This document shows positions 16,497-23,467 of a stretch of 23,467 bases of DNA, piece by piece. Each line of letters begins with the position of its first letter. Position 1 is the stretch's first letter. The stretch spans positions 1 through 23,467 of the forward strand of contig CAJWGQ010000019.1 of assembly GCA_913041025.1 (NCBI GenBank), written 5' to 3'. Source of the stretch: an uncultured Gammaproteobacteria bacterium. GTDB lineage: Bacteria; Pseudomonadota; Gammaproteobacteria; Pseudomonadales; Azotimanducaceae_A. A program made the translations under genes and the position numbers. The notes beneath the pieces are model-generated. The model worked only from the letters and a program-made list of their open reading frames with translations. It ran no database searches and was not told where the DNA came from.

Positions 16497-17282
16497 TTGA
16501 CAACCATTCATTATGAAGTTCACCCAGGTCAGGGTCCGTACCTTCTCATGGTACACGGATTTCTGTCCTCTAACGCCCAATGGATCGAAAACATTGACGC
16601 CTTGAGCCAGTTTTGTAGGCCGGTTACTGCAGAACTCTTTGGACATGGCAGATCACCCTCGCCAGAAAATGTTGAGCTTTACCATCCAGACCATTATGTC
16701 TCGGAATTTGAAAAAATTAGACAGGATTTAAATACAACAACTTGGTTTGTCTGCGGTTACTCATTGGGCGCAGCTCTTACCGCCAGATACAGTTGCCTTC
16801 ATTTTGACCAGGTCATTGGTCACATCATGACTAATTCAAACTCAGCCTTTGCCAGCGAGTCTCAGTCTATGGAGTGGAAAAAGACAGCCGAAAAATCCGG
16901 CGACAACATCCAAAATGGCGGCTTAGCTGCAATCGAGAAAATCCCCGTCCATCCCAGGCATTCGAAGAAACTTCCCTCCAGAATTTATGCGGCTCTTGAG
17001 CAAGACTCAGCTTTACTCAACCCCGTGGGGATAGCCAATACCCTAAGAGCAACGACTCCTAACGCAAGCATCAGATCACTCGCGATCGAGAATCAGTCTC
17101 CTGCTTTATTATGCTGGGGGACTCAGGAAAAACGGTTTTCAGAATCGAAGGTTTGGGCAGAAACAAACATGCCCAATTTAGAGATCGCAGAAATCGAAGC
17201 TGGCCATGCAGTAAACATGCAGAGACCCCAAGAGTTTAACCAAACAGTCCAATCATTCTTAAAGAAATGCGCCACATCGTAG
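16497..17282 (+). CDS. Alpha/beta-hydrolase fold protein, MenH-like size
   Basis: A 261-residue alpha/beta-hydrolase. The oxyanion-hole motif is VHGFLSS (His 20, Gly 21), the nucleophile Ser 89 lies in CGYSLGAA, and the His of the triad is residue 237 (EAGHAVN). The usual acid Asp is replaced at its expected place by Glu 211 (CWGTQEKRF, where relatives such as MenH read GERDSKF). Substrate is unknown; an ester, thioester or small C-C hydrolysis is possible. The start is uncertain: a TTG at 16497 gives a natural N-terminus but has no good ribosome site, and CTG codons lie just upstream. It overlaps the following acyltransferase by 16 bases, so they are one transcript. No menaquinone genes are near, so MenH itself is not claimed. 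Confidence 0.8.
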   Translation: MTTIHYEVHPGQGPYLLMVHGFLSSNAQWIENIDALSQFCRPVTAELFGHGRSPSPENVELYHPDHYVSEFEKIRQDLNTTTWFVCGYSLGAALTARYSCLHFDQVIGHIMTNSNSAFASESQSMEWKKTAEKSGDNIQNGGLAAIEKIPVHPRHSKKLPSRIYAALEQDSALLNPVGIANTLRATTPNASIRSLAIENQSPALLCWGTQEKRFSESKVWAETNMPNLEIAEIEAGHAVNMQRPQEFNQTVQSFLKKCATS

Positions 17283-18085
17283 ATATTCTCATAGAAGAGC
17301 GAGCTACCAAACTCATGAAAAACCATCGCGTTTGGTCCTTTGTTCAAACACGCCTCTATCCCTATCTGAAATATCAAGAGGCAAAAGAATTAATTGATCA
17401 CGTAACACCATTGGGAGGAAAAGAGATATTTGACCACCTCGGCAAGCTTCTAAATCTCAACCTCAAGGCTACAGGTTTGAAAAACATACCTGCATCAGGC
17501 AGAGCCATTCTGATGCCTAATCATCCTTCAGGGATCGCCGATGGGGTAGCTGTATACGAGGCAATCAAATCAGTACGGCAAGACATTAAATTTTTCGCAA
17601 ATCGAGATGCTGTGCGATGCGCACCGACACTCGAGGACATCATCATTCCGGTTGAATGGATGGAAAATCGACGTGACCACACCAAAAGCAAAGAAACCGT
17701 TAAATCGATGATTCAAGCTTTCAAGGAGGAAAAACTTATAGTGATATTTGCCTCAGGGAAATTGGCCCGGCCAACGCCTTTGGGTTTAATCGAGCGCCCA
17801 TGGCTCACCTCCGGAGTCTCTTTGGCTCAGAAGTTCGACTGCCCGATCATTCCCATGCACATAAAGGCTACTAATAGTTTTTTGTATTACTTGTTCTGGT
17901 TTTTAAATACTGAAATAAAAGATATGACCTTATTCAGGGAACTATTGAATAAAGTAAATGGTCGATACTACATCAATACAGGTAAACCGATTTCCTCGAC
18001 CGAGGATCCGGAAACATTAACGCCCAAGCTACGACATTACGTTACTTCTGAGCTCAAACGTGGCAACGAGGACTTCATCGGATAG
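17267..18085 (+). CDS. Lysophospholipid acyltransferase (PlsC-like)
   Basis: A 272-residue acyltransferase. The catalytic motif is NHPSGIADG (His 86, Asp 92), which has five residues between His and Asp as in the NHPxGxxDG subgroup, not four as in classical PlsC. The second block reads IFASGKLARP near 160-169, where PlsC proteins have FPEGTRS, followed by a KFDCPIIPMHI strand. It should acylate a lysophospholipid, glycerol-phosphate or related acceptor at the inner membrane, with an acyl-CoA or acyl-ACP donor. The ATG lies inside the end of the alpha/beta-hydrolase gene (16-base overlap), pointing to coupled expression; an internal ATG at residue 17 is an alternative start. It is convergent with an acyl-CoA dehydrogenase, 39 bases apart, with no terminator visible. 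Confidence 0.85.
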   Translation: MRHIVDILIEERATKLMKNHRVWSFVQTRLYPYLKYQEAKELIDHVTPLGGKEIFDHLGKLLNLNLKATGLKNIPASGRAILMPNHPSGIADGVAVYEAIKSVRQDIKFFANRDAVRCAPTLEDIIIPVEWMENRRDHTKSKETVKSMIQAFKEEKLIVIFASGKLARPTPLGLIERPWLTSGVSLAQKFDCPIIPMHIKATNSFLYYLFWFLNTEIKDMTLFRELLNKVNGRYYINTGKPISSTEDPETLTPKLRHYVTSELKRGNEDFIG

Positions 18086-18124
18086 AGCCAAGTTTCTATT
18101 CTGACGCTCACTCGATAGCTCACA

Positions 18125-19291
18125 TCAATACGATTTGGGTAAATCCAGAACATGCTCGCTAACGAAATTTTGAACCATCTCCTGCGAAATAGGCGCAATT
18201 TTCATGAGCCTGGCCTCTCTCCAATATCGCTCGACGTGATACTCAGTCGCGTACCCAAATCCACCATGAGTCTGAACGGCTCTATCAGCAGCAAAGAAAG
18301 CCGCATCCGCTGCAAGCCACTTCGCCATATTTGCTTCGGCACCACAAGGCTGACTATTATCGATCAGCCAAGAAGCCTTTCTGATCATCAACTCGGCCGC
18401 GTCCAATCTCATTTTTGCCTCGGCGAGCGGAAACGCAATGCCTTGATTTTTCCCTATAGGGCGACCAAATACGACCCTTTCATTTGCATAAGCAACCGCT
18501 TTATTCATGGCGGCCCGTCCAATGCCGAGAGCTTCCGCCGCGATTAAAATACGCTCAGCATTCAAGCCATCTAAAAGATAACGAAAACCCTTACCCTCTT
18601 CTCCTACGCGGTCTGACAATAAAACTGGCAAATCATCGTAAACAACTTCACACGTCGCCACAGCATTACGGCCTAACTTATCGATTGGAGAAATAGATAC
18701 CTCATCTCGTTGAAGGTCTGCCAGCAACAAGGTCATGCCGCCCGTTCTCGACTCTGTAGCCTCTTTGTCAGTAGTTCTTACCAACAACAAGACCTTCTCA
18801 GATTGCAAAGCTTTAGTCGTCCAAACTTTCCTGCCCTTTACAAGATAATTATCTCCCTCTAAACGAGCTGAAGTAGTGATGGAAGTCGTATCCGTTCCAG
18901 CGTCAGGCTCTGTGACACCAAAAGCGACGTGTAAATCCCCTTTCGCAACTCTAGGCAAATACTTTTGCTTCATCTCTTCAGAGCCATACTTAACGACCGG
19001 GTGCATCCCAAAAATCGACAGGTGTATTGAAGTAGCCCCATTCATTGCAGCGCCGCTTGCTGCCACTTCCTCTAATACAAGACTTGCTTCAGTAATTCCT
19101 CGACCGCTACCACCATAGGATTCTGGAATGGCTATACCGAGCCATCCTGCTTCCGCCATGGCCCCATAGAAATCCCAAGGGAATTCGTGTTCCGTATCCT
19201 TCTTTGACCAATAGTCATCAGGAAAATCAGCGCAAAGTTTTACCACCGATTCCCGAATTAATAATTGCTCTTCACTTAATTCAAAATTCAT
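18125..19291 (-). CDS. Acyl-CoA dehydrogenase with displaced catalytic glutamate (isovaleryl/long-chain type)
   Basis: A 388-residue flavoprotein with the family start (MNFELSEEQLLIRE), the flavin signature FGVTEPDAGTDTT at 124-136, and THGGFGYATEYHVERYWREAR near the end. The usual catalytic Glu after that block is missing: residues 365-369 read IAPIS instead of IYEGT. A Glu at 247 in GLNAERIL lines up with the base of isovaleryl-CoA dehydrogenase (LDLERL), so catalysis probably uses that position, as in branched- or long-chain enzymes. The frame is open to 19444, but the ATG at 19291 gives the normal N-terminus, and the longer start would overlap the divergent MaoC gene. It is divergent from the MaoC-lyase-crotonase operon and probably works with it. 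Confidence 0.92.
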   Translation of the reverse strand: MNFELSEEQLLIRESVVKLCADFPDDYWSKKDTEHEFPWDFYGAMAEAGWLGIAIPESYGGSGRGITEASLVLEEVAASGAAMNGATSIHLSIFGMHPVVKYGSEEMKQKYLPRVAKGDLHVAFGVTEPDAGTDTTSITTSARLEGDNYLVKGRKVWTTKALQSEKVLLLVRTTDKEATESRTGGMTLLLADLQRDEVSISPIDKLGRNAVATCEVVYDDLPVLLSDRVGEEGKGFRYLLDGLNAERILIAAEALGIGRAAMNKAVAYANERVVFGRPIGKNQGIAFPLAEAKMRLDAAELMIRKASWLIDNSQPCGAEANMAKWLAADAAFFAADRAVQTHGGFGYATEYHVERYWREARLMKIAPISQEMVQNFVSEHVLDLPKSY

Positions 19292-19350
19292 ATTTCTAAC
19301 AGGCCTCTTTGAATAGGATATTCTTGCTGATCTACCGAAACGATCTCCAT

Positions 19351-19363
19351 AGTATATGATACT
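19351..19363. promoter_or_regulatory. Inverted repeat between divergent dehydrogenase and MaoC genes
   Basis: AGTAT and ATACT flank a central ATG in the 92-base divergent region. The site carries -10-like hexamers on both strands (TATGAT on plus, TATACT on minus), so one protein bound here could control both directions. It is a by-eye call without a matching regulator gene in the window. Confidence 0.3.
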
Positions 19364-19383
19364 TACTGCCAAGGGAGGGTTTA

Positions 19384-19833
19384 ATGGCCGGCAAATTTTA
19401 CGAAGAACTTCAAGTAGGTGACGAATTTGCCCATTTACCGGCAAGGACTGTCACAGAAACTGATAATCTGCTATTCACCACACTCACAATGAATACTCAA
19501 CCATTACACTTAGACGAAGAATTCGCGAAAAAGACTATTCATGGGAAAATATTGGTGAATAGTATTTTCACTCTTGGATTAGTGGTGGGACTCTCTGTGA
19601 GCGACACCACGCTTGGCACAACTATTGGGAATCTGGGATTCGATAAGACAACATTTCCAAATCCTGTATTCATAGGCGATACCATAAGCGCGTCTACCAA
19701 GGTCATAGAGAAGAGGGAGAGTAAAACTAAAACTGATCGAGGAATTGTGACCTTCGAGCATACGGCTACAAATCAACGCGGTGATATCGTTTGTTTGTGT
19801 ATCAGAACGGGAATGATGGCGAGGAGAAATTGA
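19384..19833 (+). CDS. MaoC-like hot-dog dehydratase (mesaconyl-/itaconyl-CoA hydratase type)
   Basis: A 149-residue single hot-dog domain. The catalytic His is residue 42 in NTQPLHLD; the Asp found five residues earlier in PhaJ-type hydratases is Asn 37 here, and the VNSIFTLGLVVGLSV segment follows. From memory these features mark the subgroup often found next to CitE-like lyases rather than PHA-linked PhaJ. It would add water to a 2-enoyl-CoA, plausibly a C5 dicarboxyl-CoA such as mesaconyl- or itaconyl-CoA. AGGGAGG (19372-19378) gives a strong ribosome site five bases before the ATG. Its TGA overlaps the lyase ATG (TGATG), so the two are translationally coupled. The exact substrate is inferred from the neighbours only. 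Confidence 0.85.
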   Translation: MAGKFYEELQVGDEFAHLPARTVTETDNLLFTTLTMNTQPLHLDEEFAKKTIHGKILVNSIFTLGLVVGLSVSDTTLGTTIGNLGFDKTTFPNPVFIGDTISASTKVIEKRESKTKTDRGIVTFEHTATNQRGDIVCLCIRTGMMARRN

Positions 19834-20735
19834 TGGCAACTATTCACTTAAGAAGATCTCTACATTTTGTCCCGGGAGCAAACGACAAAATGTTTTCAAA
19901 ATCCCTCGCAAGCAGCGCCGACTCATTGATATTGGATCTTGAAGACGCAGTAACACCGAAAAAAAAGGACGATGCGCGACAAGTGATCAAAGACTGGCTT
20001 AATTCGGCCGACTTTAGTGGCAAAGAAAAAACTGTTCGAATTAACCCAATCGATAGCCCCTGGGGACTCAAAGATATTGAAGTCGTAATGCAGGGCCATC
20101 CAGACTCATTGGTAATTCCAAAAGTTTCATCTTATCAAGAACTCCAAACCCTGGATGATGCGTTAACTCATTGGGAATCACAGCTTGAACTGCAAGAAAA
20201 ATCCGTAAATCTCATTCTCATTACTACTGAGACGCCCGCCAGCATTCTCAATTTACCCTCATTTACCGACTGTGAAAGAGTAGCAGCATTGTCATGGGGA
20301 GCCGAAGATCTGGCGGCGTCCCTGGGTTCAACGAGAAATAGAGGGCCGGACGGTTCTTATCTCGATATCTACAAGCACTGCAGAAATATGACTCTGATCT
20401 GCGCTGCCGCTGGGAATGTACAACCAATAGACACTGTTTTTGTCGATTTCAAGGATTCAAAAGGCCTGCAGAACGACTGCGAGGAAGCCTCTTGGATGGG
20501 ATACACAGGGAAAATGACCATTCACCCAGACCAGCTAGAGGTTGTCAACGCGGCTTTCTCTCCCGGTGAAACCGAGGTCAGCACTGCGAAGAGGTTGATT
20601 GAAGCCTTTGCAGAGGCCGAAAAACAAGGACTCATGGCAATAGCCTTTGAAGGCCAAATGGTCGATGTGCCCCATCTAAACCGGGCAAAAAAACTTCTTG
20701 CAAGAGCAGAACTAATCGAACAAGTATCAAGTTAG
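19833..20735 (+). CDS. CitE-like CoA-ester lyase (malyl-/citramalyl-CoA lyase family)
   Basis: A 300-residue HpcH/HpaI-CitE superfamily protein. The hallmark start RRSLHFVPG is followed by LDLEDAV at 35-41. Arg 69 lies in VRINP. The magnesium ligands are Glu 133 (TTETPAS) and Asp 159 (GAEDLAA). The GKMTIHPDQ loop and the C-terminal VDVPHLNRAKKLL are also typical. These enzymes split a 3-hydroxyacyl-CoA such as malyl-, methylmalyl- or citramalyl-CoA into acetyl- or propionyl-CoA and a keto acid. No citrate lyase alpha or gamma subunits are present, so it is a stand-alone lyase. The ATG at 19833 has GAGGAG six bases upstream; a longer frame exists but starts inside MaoC. It would act directly on the product of the upstream hydratase. 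Confidence 0.9.
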   Translation: MATIHLRRSLHFVPGANDKMFSKSLASSADSLILDLEDAVTPKKKDDARQVIKDWLNSADFSGKEKTVRINPIDSPWGLKDIEVVMQGHPDSLVIPKVSSYQELQTLDDALTHWESQLELQEKSVNLILITTETPASILNLPSFTDCERVAALSWGAEDLAASLGSTRNRGPDGSYLDIYKHCRNMTLICAAAGNVQPIDTVFVDFKDSKGLQNDCEEASWMGYTGKMTIHPDQLEVVNAAFSPGETEVSTAKRLIEAFAEAEKQGLMAIAFEGQMVDVPHLNRAKKLLARAELIEQVSS

Positions 20736-20744
20736 GAGGACTAT

Positions 20745-21545
20745 GTGAACATCGAACTTAAGACAGAGAAAATGACCGCCAAGATCGAAGACGGTATCGG
20801 TTGGATGACATTTAATAACCCGGAAAGACACAACGCCTTGTCTCTTGAGATGTGGCAAGGGATGGGCGATATCTTAGAGGCCTACAACCAAAGCGAGGAC
20901 GTTCGAGTTGTAATCATGAGGGGTGCAGGAGGAAAATCTTTTGTATCTGGAGCTGATATCAGCGAATTTGACAGCAAACGCTCTAACGCGGATCAACGAA
21001 AAGAATACGGGAAGATAGCTGGACGCGGTTCGATGTGGCTCAACAAACTCAAAAAACCGTTGATCGCTTTGATCGAAGGCTATTGCATCGGAGGTGGCTT
21101 AGCTACCGCCTTGTCAGCCGACATCCGATTCGCGACACCAGACTCCAAATTTGGCATTCCAGCCGCGAAACTCGGACTGGGGTATGAATTTGAAGGCCTA
21201 GCCAAATTAGCTAGAGTTGTCGGACCTAGTCACGCACGCGATATTATGTTTTCAGCGCGCTTTTTCGAAGCAGCTGAGGCAAAAAATATGAGCCTGATCA
21301 ATTTCGTAGAATCAAGAGAGTCTATCGAAGAAGCCAGCATCAAATACGCTAATTTAATCGCAAAAAATGCCCCTCTCACAGTGGGCGCGGCAAAATTGGC
21401 AATAAACGTTTGGGAAAACGGCTCTCGTCAGCCAGAGGTCGACCTGGTTAAGCAGGAAGTAGATAAATGCTTCAACAGTGATGACTACAAAGAAGGCAGA
21501 GCAGCCTTTAAAGATAAGCGCACACCTGCCTTCCACGGCAAATAA
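20745..21545 (+). CDS. Crotonase-fold (enoyl-CoA hydratase/isomerase family) protein lacking both hydratase glutamates
   Basis: A 266-residue crotonase-superfamily protein. The oxyanion hole is formed by FVSGADISEF (66-75) and GYCIGGG (112-118). The two Glu residues that activate water in rat enoyl-CoA hydratase (144 and 164) are Ala 120 and Ala 140 here (GGGLATA and FGIPAAKLG), so plain hydratase activity is unlikely; an isomerase, thioester hydrolase, decarboxylase or unusual lyase role is more plausible. A GTG start is set by AGGAGGA (20734-20740) four bases upstream; an ATG two bases earlier is in another frame and stops at once. It is nine bases after the lyase gene in the same operon. 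Confidence 0.88.
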   Translation: MNIELKTEKMTAKIEDGIGWMTFNNPERHNALSLEMWQGMGDILEAYNQSEDVRVVIMRGAGGKSFVSGADISEFDSKRSNADQRKEYGKIAGRGSMWLNKLKKPLIALIEGYCIGGGLATALSADIRFATPDSKFGIPAAKLGLGYEFEGLAKLARVVGPSHARDIMFSARFFEAAEAKNMSLINFVESRESIEEASIKYANLIAKNAPLTVGAAKLAINVWENGSRQPEVDLVKQEVDKCFNSDDYKEGRAAFKDKRTPAFHGK

Positions 21546-21613
21546 ACTCTAAACATTTAACCGGCGATCATGCGCATCTGCTAAGATCATGTCTTTTCGC
21601 TTCGGAGTCGCTT

Positions 21614-22381
21614 TTGGCTTCCTCAAAATCTGTCACCGCCTGTGTCCTAATAATAGGTAACGAAATTCTGTCCGGCCGCACTCAAGACATCAATCTGAAC
21701 TATATCTCCAAAACCCTCGGCAAATGGGGGATCCAAGTTCGCGAAACACGGGTCATTCCTGATGTCGAAGAGACTATTATTGAAACTTTGAACGCAGTTA
21801 GAAAGAATTTCGACTACATCTTCACTACCGGAGGTATTGGTCCTACTCATGATGACATCACCGCTGTCTGCATTGCCAAGGCCTTCAACAAGCCAGTCGT
21901 AAGGCACCCCGACATCGAAGCACGGATCAATGCGCGCCCAGCCCCACCCGAGGTTATGGAATCTCGCTTACTGATGGCAAGAGTCCCAGAGGGAGCGGAG
22001 CTCATAGAGAATCCAACTGGGGGTCCTCAAGGTTTCTACATTGACAACGTTTATGTTATGGCTGGAATTCCTCGGGTCATGCAAGCAATGCTTTCTTCTT
22101 TGCAAGGATCACTAAATTCTGGGGACGTAGTCCATAGTTTTTCAATTCGAGCCTACCTTGGTGAAAGTCAAATTTCCGAGCCTCTCGGTAGGATACAAGA
22201 TAAATTTTCAGATCTGGACATCGGCAGTTATCCATTTCTCTCAGAAGATCGCTATGGAACCATGCTCGTGATTCGAGGGACAAATTTAGAGGAAATTGAA
22301 CACGCCGCGGATGCAATCAAAGAAATCATAATCTCTGGTGGTGAATCTCCAGAGATTGTTGGTTTCGAGCAAAATGCTTAG
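21614..22381 (+). CDS. MoCF / CinA N-terminal-like molybdopterin-binding protein
   Basis: A 255-residue protein of the COG1058 type. The N-terminal two-thirds is the MoaB/Mog fold: ACVLIIGNEILSG at 9-21, then the TTGGIGPTHDD loop at 71-81. In CinA this domain is linked to pyrophosphatase action on nucleotides such as ADP-ribose, whereas in molybdenum cofactor enzymes it binds molybdopterin; the sequence does not tell which. The CinA deamidase domain is absent. Translation starts at a TTG with GGAG six bases upstream; an ATG 25 bases earlier is in another frame and closes after 23 codons. It lies 68 bases after the crotonase gene on the same strand and is tail-to-tail, four bases apart, with the dehydratase gene. 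Confidence 0.85.
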   Translation: MASSKSVTACVLIIGNEILSGRTQDINLNYISKTLGKWGIQVRETRVIPDVEETIIETLNAVRKNFDYIFTTGGIGPTHDDITAVCIAKAFNKPVVRHPDIEARINARPAPPEVMESRLLMARVPEGAELIENPTGGPQGFYIDNVYVMAGIPRVMQAMLSSLQGSLNSGDVVHSFSIRAYLGESQISEPLGRIQDKFSDLDIGSYPFLSEDRYGTMLVIRGTNLEEIEHAADAIKEIIISGGESPEIVGFEQNA

Positions 22382-22385
22382 TCAC

Positions 22386-23303
22386 TTAAACTTTCGAGTT
22401 ACCCCCGCTGATTACCACGCAAATTACTTTACTCTGTGCGTGATGAGGACCGTCTTTAAGTAGCGCAGCAAAAGAGACCGCGGCAGAGGGCTCAACTACA
22501 ATTTTGAGGCAAGACATTAAAAGAGACTGGGCTTTCATGATCTCAGCTTCGTCTACAAGGTGGATGGGTAGCGAGTATTTTGACAAGATATCAAAGTTCA
22601 ATTTCCCCAATGCTGTTCGCAAGCCGTCTGCACAAGTTTTCGGTTCCATCTGAGGCTGACGAATTCCCAAACGCAGACTCTGATAAGCATCGCTGGCCAG
22701 TAATGGTTCGGCCCCGACAACTTGACTAGAATCACCAGCAGATAATACGTTACCACTAGCTAATCCTCCCCCTCCGACAGGTAGCCACAACTCCTCCACC
22801 GCGGTTAATTCCTCCATAACCTCCAGTCCTAGGGTACCCTGGCCTGAGATTACATCCGGGTGATCATATGGGGGGATATAGGCCATATCCTTACTTTCCA
22901 TCAGCTCTCGTACCGCCAGTTCTCGCGATTCTAGGCTACTACCGCATTTAAAAATATGAGCGCCATATCGCTCAATAGCGCTAAGTTTAAATTCAGATGC
23001 AGATTCCGGGACCACCACCGCGCAATGCAAACCCAGTTTCTTTGAAAATGCGGCAAGCGCTGCCCCATGGTTACCCGAGGAATGTGTAATAACTCCTTTT
23101 TGTCGCTCTTCTTCGCTAAGAGACAAAAGTGCGTTTGCTACACCTCTATACTTAAAGGAACCGCTCTTTTGAAAGTTTTCGCATTTGAAATAGAGATTCG
23201 CACCACACACTTTATTCAGCGTGCTACTCGTCAACAAAGGCGTCTCGTTTAGATATCCAATTATCCTTTTCCGAGCCAGTTCTATATCGATTTTAGATAA
23301 CAA
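22386..23303 (-). CDS. PLP-dependent serine/threonine dehydratase or serine racemase-like enzyme
   Basis: A 305-residue fold-type II PLP enzyme. The Schiff-base Lys is residue 51 in SGSFKYRG. SSGNHG at 75-80 binds the substrate carboxylate, and PVGGGGLASG is the phosphate loop. EPLLASDAYQSL resembles the Mg site of serine racemase (an acidic residue, then Asp in DAY). There is no C-terminal ACT-like regulatory domain, so this is the catabolic or racemase type, not IlvA. It would deaminate serine or threonine to pyruvate or 2-ketobutyrate, or racemise serine. The start is a TTG with AGAAGG (23309-23314) five bases upstream and only 14 bases after the glnS stop, so it is probably co-transcribed with glnS. 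Confidence 0.88.
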   Translation of the reverse strand: MLSKIDIELARKRIIGYLNETPLLTSSTLNKVCGANLYFKCENFQKSGSFKYRGVANALLSLSEEERQKGVITHSSGNHGAALAAFSKKLGLHCAVVVPESASEFKLSAIERYGAHIFKCGSSLESRELAVRELMESKDMAYIPPYDHPDVISGQGTLGLEVMEELTAVEELWLPVGGGGLASGNVLSAGDSSQVVGAEPLLASDAYQSLRLGIRQPQMEPKTCADGLRTALGKLNFDILSKYSLPIHLVDEAEIMKAQSLLMSCLKIVVEPSAAVSFAALLKDGPHHAQSKVICVVISGGNSKV

Positions 23304-23317
23304 AAATACCTTCTACC

Positions 23318-23467
23318 TTAGAACCCTTCGCGTAGCGTCACCGTCTGGTTAAATACCCTCACATCTTCGTCTTTACTGAAATAACCAACTCGCTCGAACT
23401 GAAACTGTCGTTGATCCAAGTCCAAAGCCGCCGGTTCAATAAACGCATCGCATTCAACCAAAGATTC
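23318..23467 (-). CDS. glnS: Glutaminyl-tRNA synthetase, C-terminal fragment (cut by window edge)
   Basis: Reading the right edge on the minus strand gives 49 codons and a TAA. The segment QFQFERVGYFSKDEDVRVFN followed by TVTLREGF is the characteristic end of bacterial GlnRS (QFERxGYF, then VFNRTVxLRD), which charges tRNA-Gln. The start and the catalytic domain lie outside the window. GlnRS of this type is typical of gamma- and some betaproteobacteria, which helps place the organism. The dehydratase gene follows 14 bases downstream. Confidence 0.88.
   Translation of the reverse strand, partial: ESLVECDAFIEPAALDLDQRQFQFERVGYFSKDEDVRVFNQTVTLREGF

Noticed and set aside
19292..19444. 51-residue extension of the second acyl-CoA dehydrogenase
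   Set aside because: It runs across the divergent promoter region into the MaoC gene and has no dehydrogenase-like sequence.
21567..21592. Repeated GATCATG and a small ATGCGCAT palindrome before the MoCF gene
   Set aside because: Too short and without a T tract; likely chance rather than a terminator or operator.
1..23467. CRISPR arrays, insertion sequences, prophage or toxin-antitoxin genes
   Set aside because: No regular repeats, transposase, integrase or phage-like frames were seen on either strand.

Overview
The window is a densely packed stretch of a bacterial chromosome, most likely from a marine-type gammaproteobacterium. Four things suggest this: a lipoprotein M16 protease of pitrilysin length; a DinG helicase with its Fe-S cysteines; a RibB fused to a degenerate GTP-cyclohydrolase-II-like half, the arrangement of Pseudomonas and relatives; and a GlnRS gene next to core genes. 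The tRNA has an encoded CCA. No insertion sequence, phage gene, CRISPR array or transcriptional regulator was found. No gene-free stretch exceeds 300 bases; the longest gap is 244 bases (13946-14189).

Layout. 1-124 (-) is the start of an acyl-CoA dehydrogenase running off the left edge. 258-3053 (+) is an M16 metalloprotease lipoprotein, tail-to-tail with dinG (3046-5124, -). From 13945 down to 5206 on the minus strand runs a co-oriented catabolic-looking block: CaiB/Frc-type CoA-transferase, RibB, PdxA family, zinc alcohol dehydrogenase, FAH-family hydrolase, ThDP-dependent enzyme, a 107-residue GIY-YIG-like protein, acyl-CoA dehydrogenase, then dinG. 14190-14546 (+) is a GFA-fold protein without the catalytic zinc motif. 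A tRNA-Arg(UCG) and a D-aminoacylase-like amidohydrolase follow on the minus strand. 16497-18085 (+) holds an overlapping alpha/beta-hydrolase and acyltransferase pair. A second full acyl-CoA dehydrogenase (18125-19291, -) is divergent from a tight plus-strand operon of MaoC hydratase, CitE-like CoA-ester lyase and crotonase-fold protein, followed by a MoCF/CinA-type protein. The right edge carries a serine/threonine dehydratase and the last 49 codons of glnS (-).

How it fits together. Two catabolic modules stand out. The right one (hydratase, CoA-ester lyase, acyl-CoA dehydrogenase, crotonase-like) resembles the mesaconyl-/itaconyl-CoA hydratase plus citramalyl- or malyl-CoA lyase logic of C4-C5 dicarboxylate breakdown. 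The left one places enzymes named for cofactor synthesis (RibB, PdxA) among a CoA-transferase, a ThDP enzyme, an FAH hydrolase and dehydrogenases. No described pathway known to me has exactly this set, so it is the best candidate for something undescribed. Its substrate cannot be read from the sequence. Operon boundaries and promoters are inferred from spacing and by-eye motifs only.
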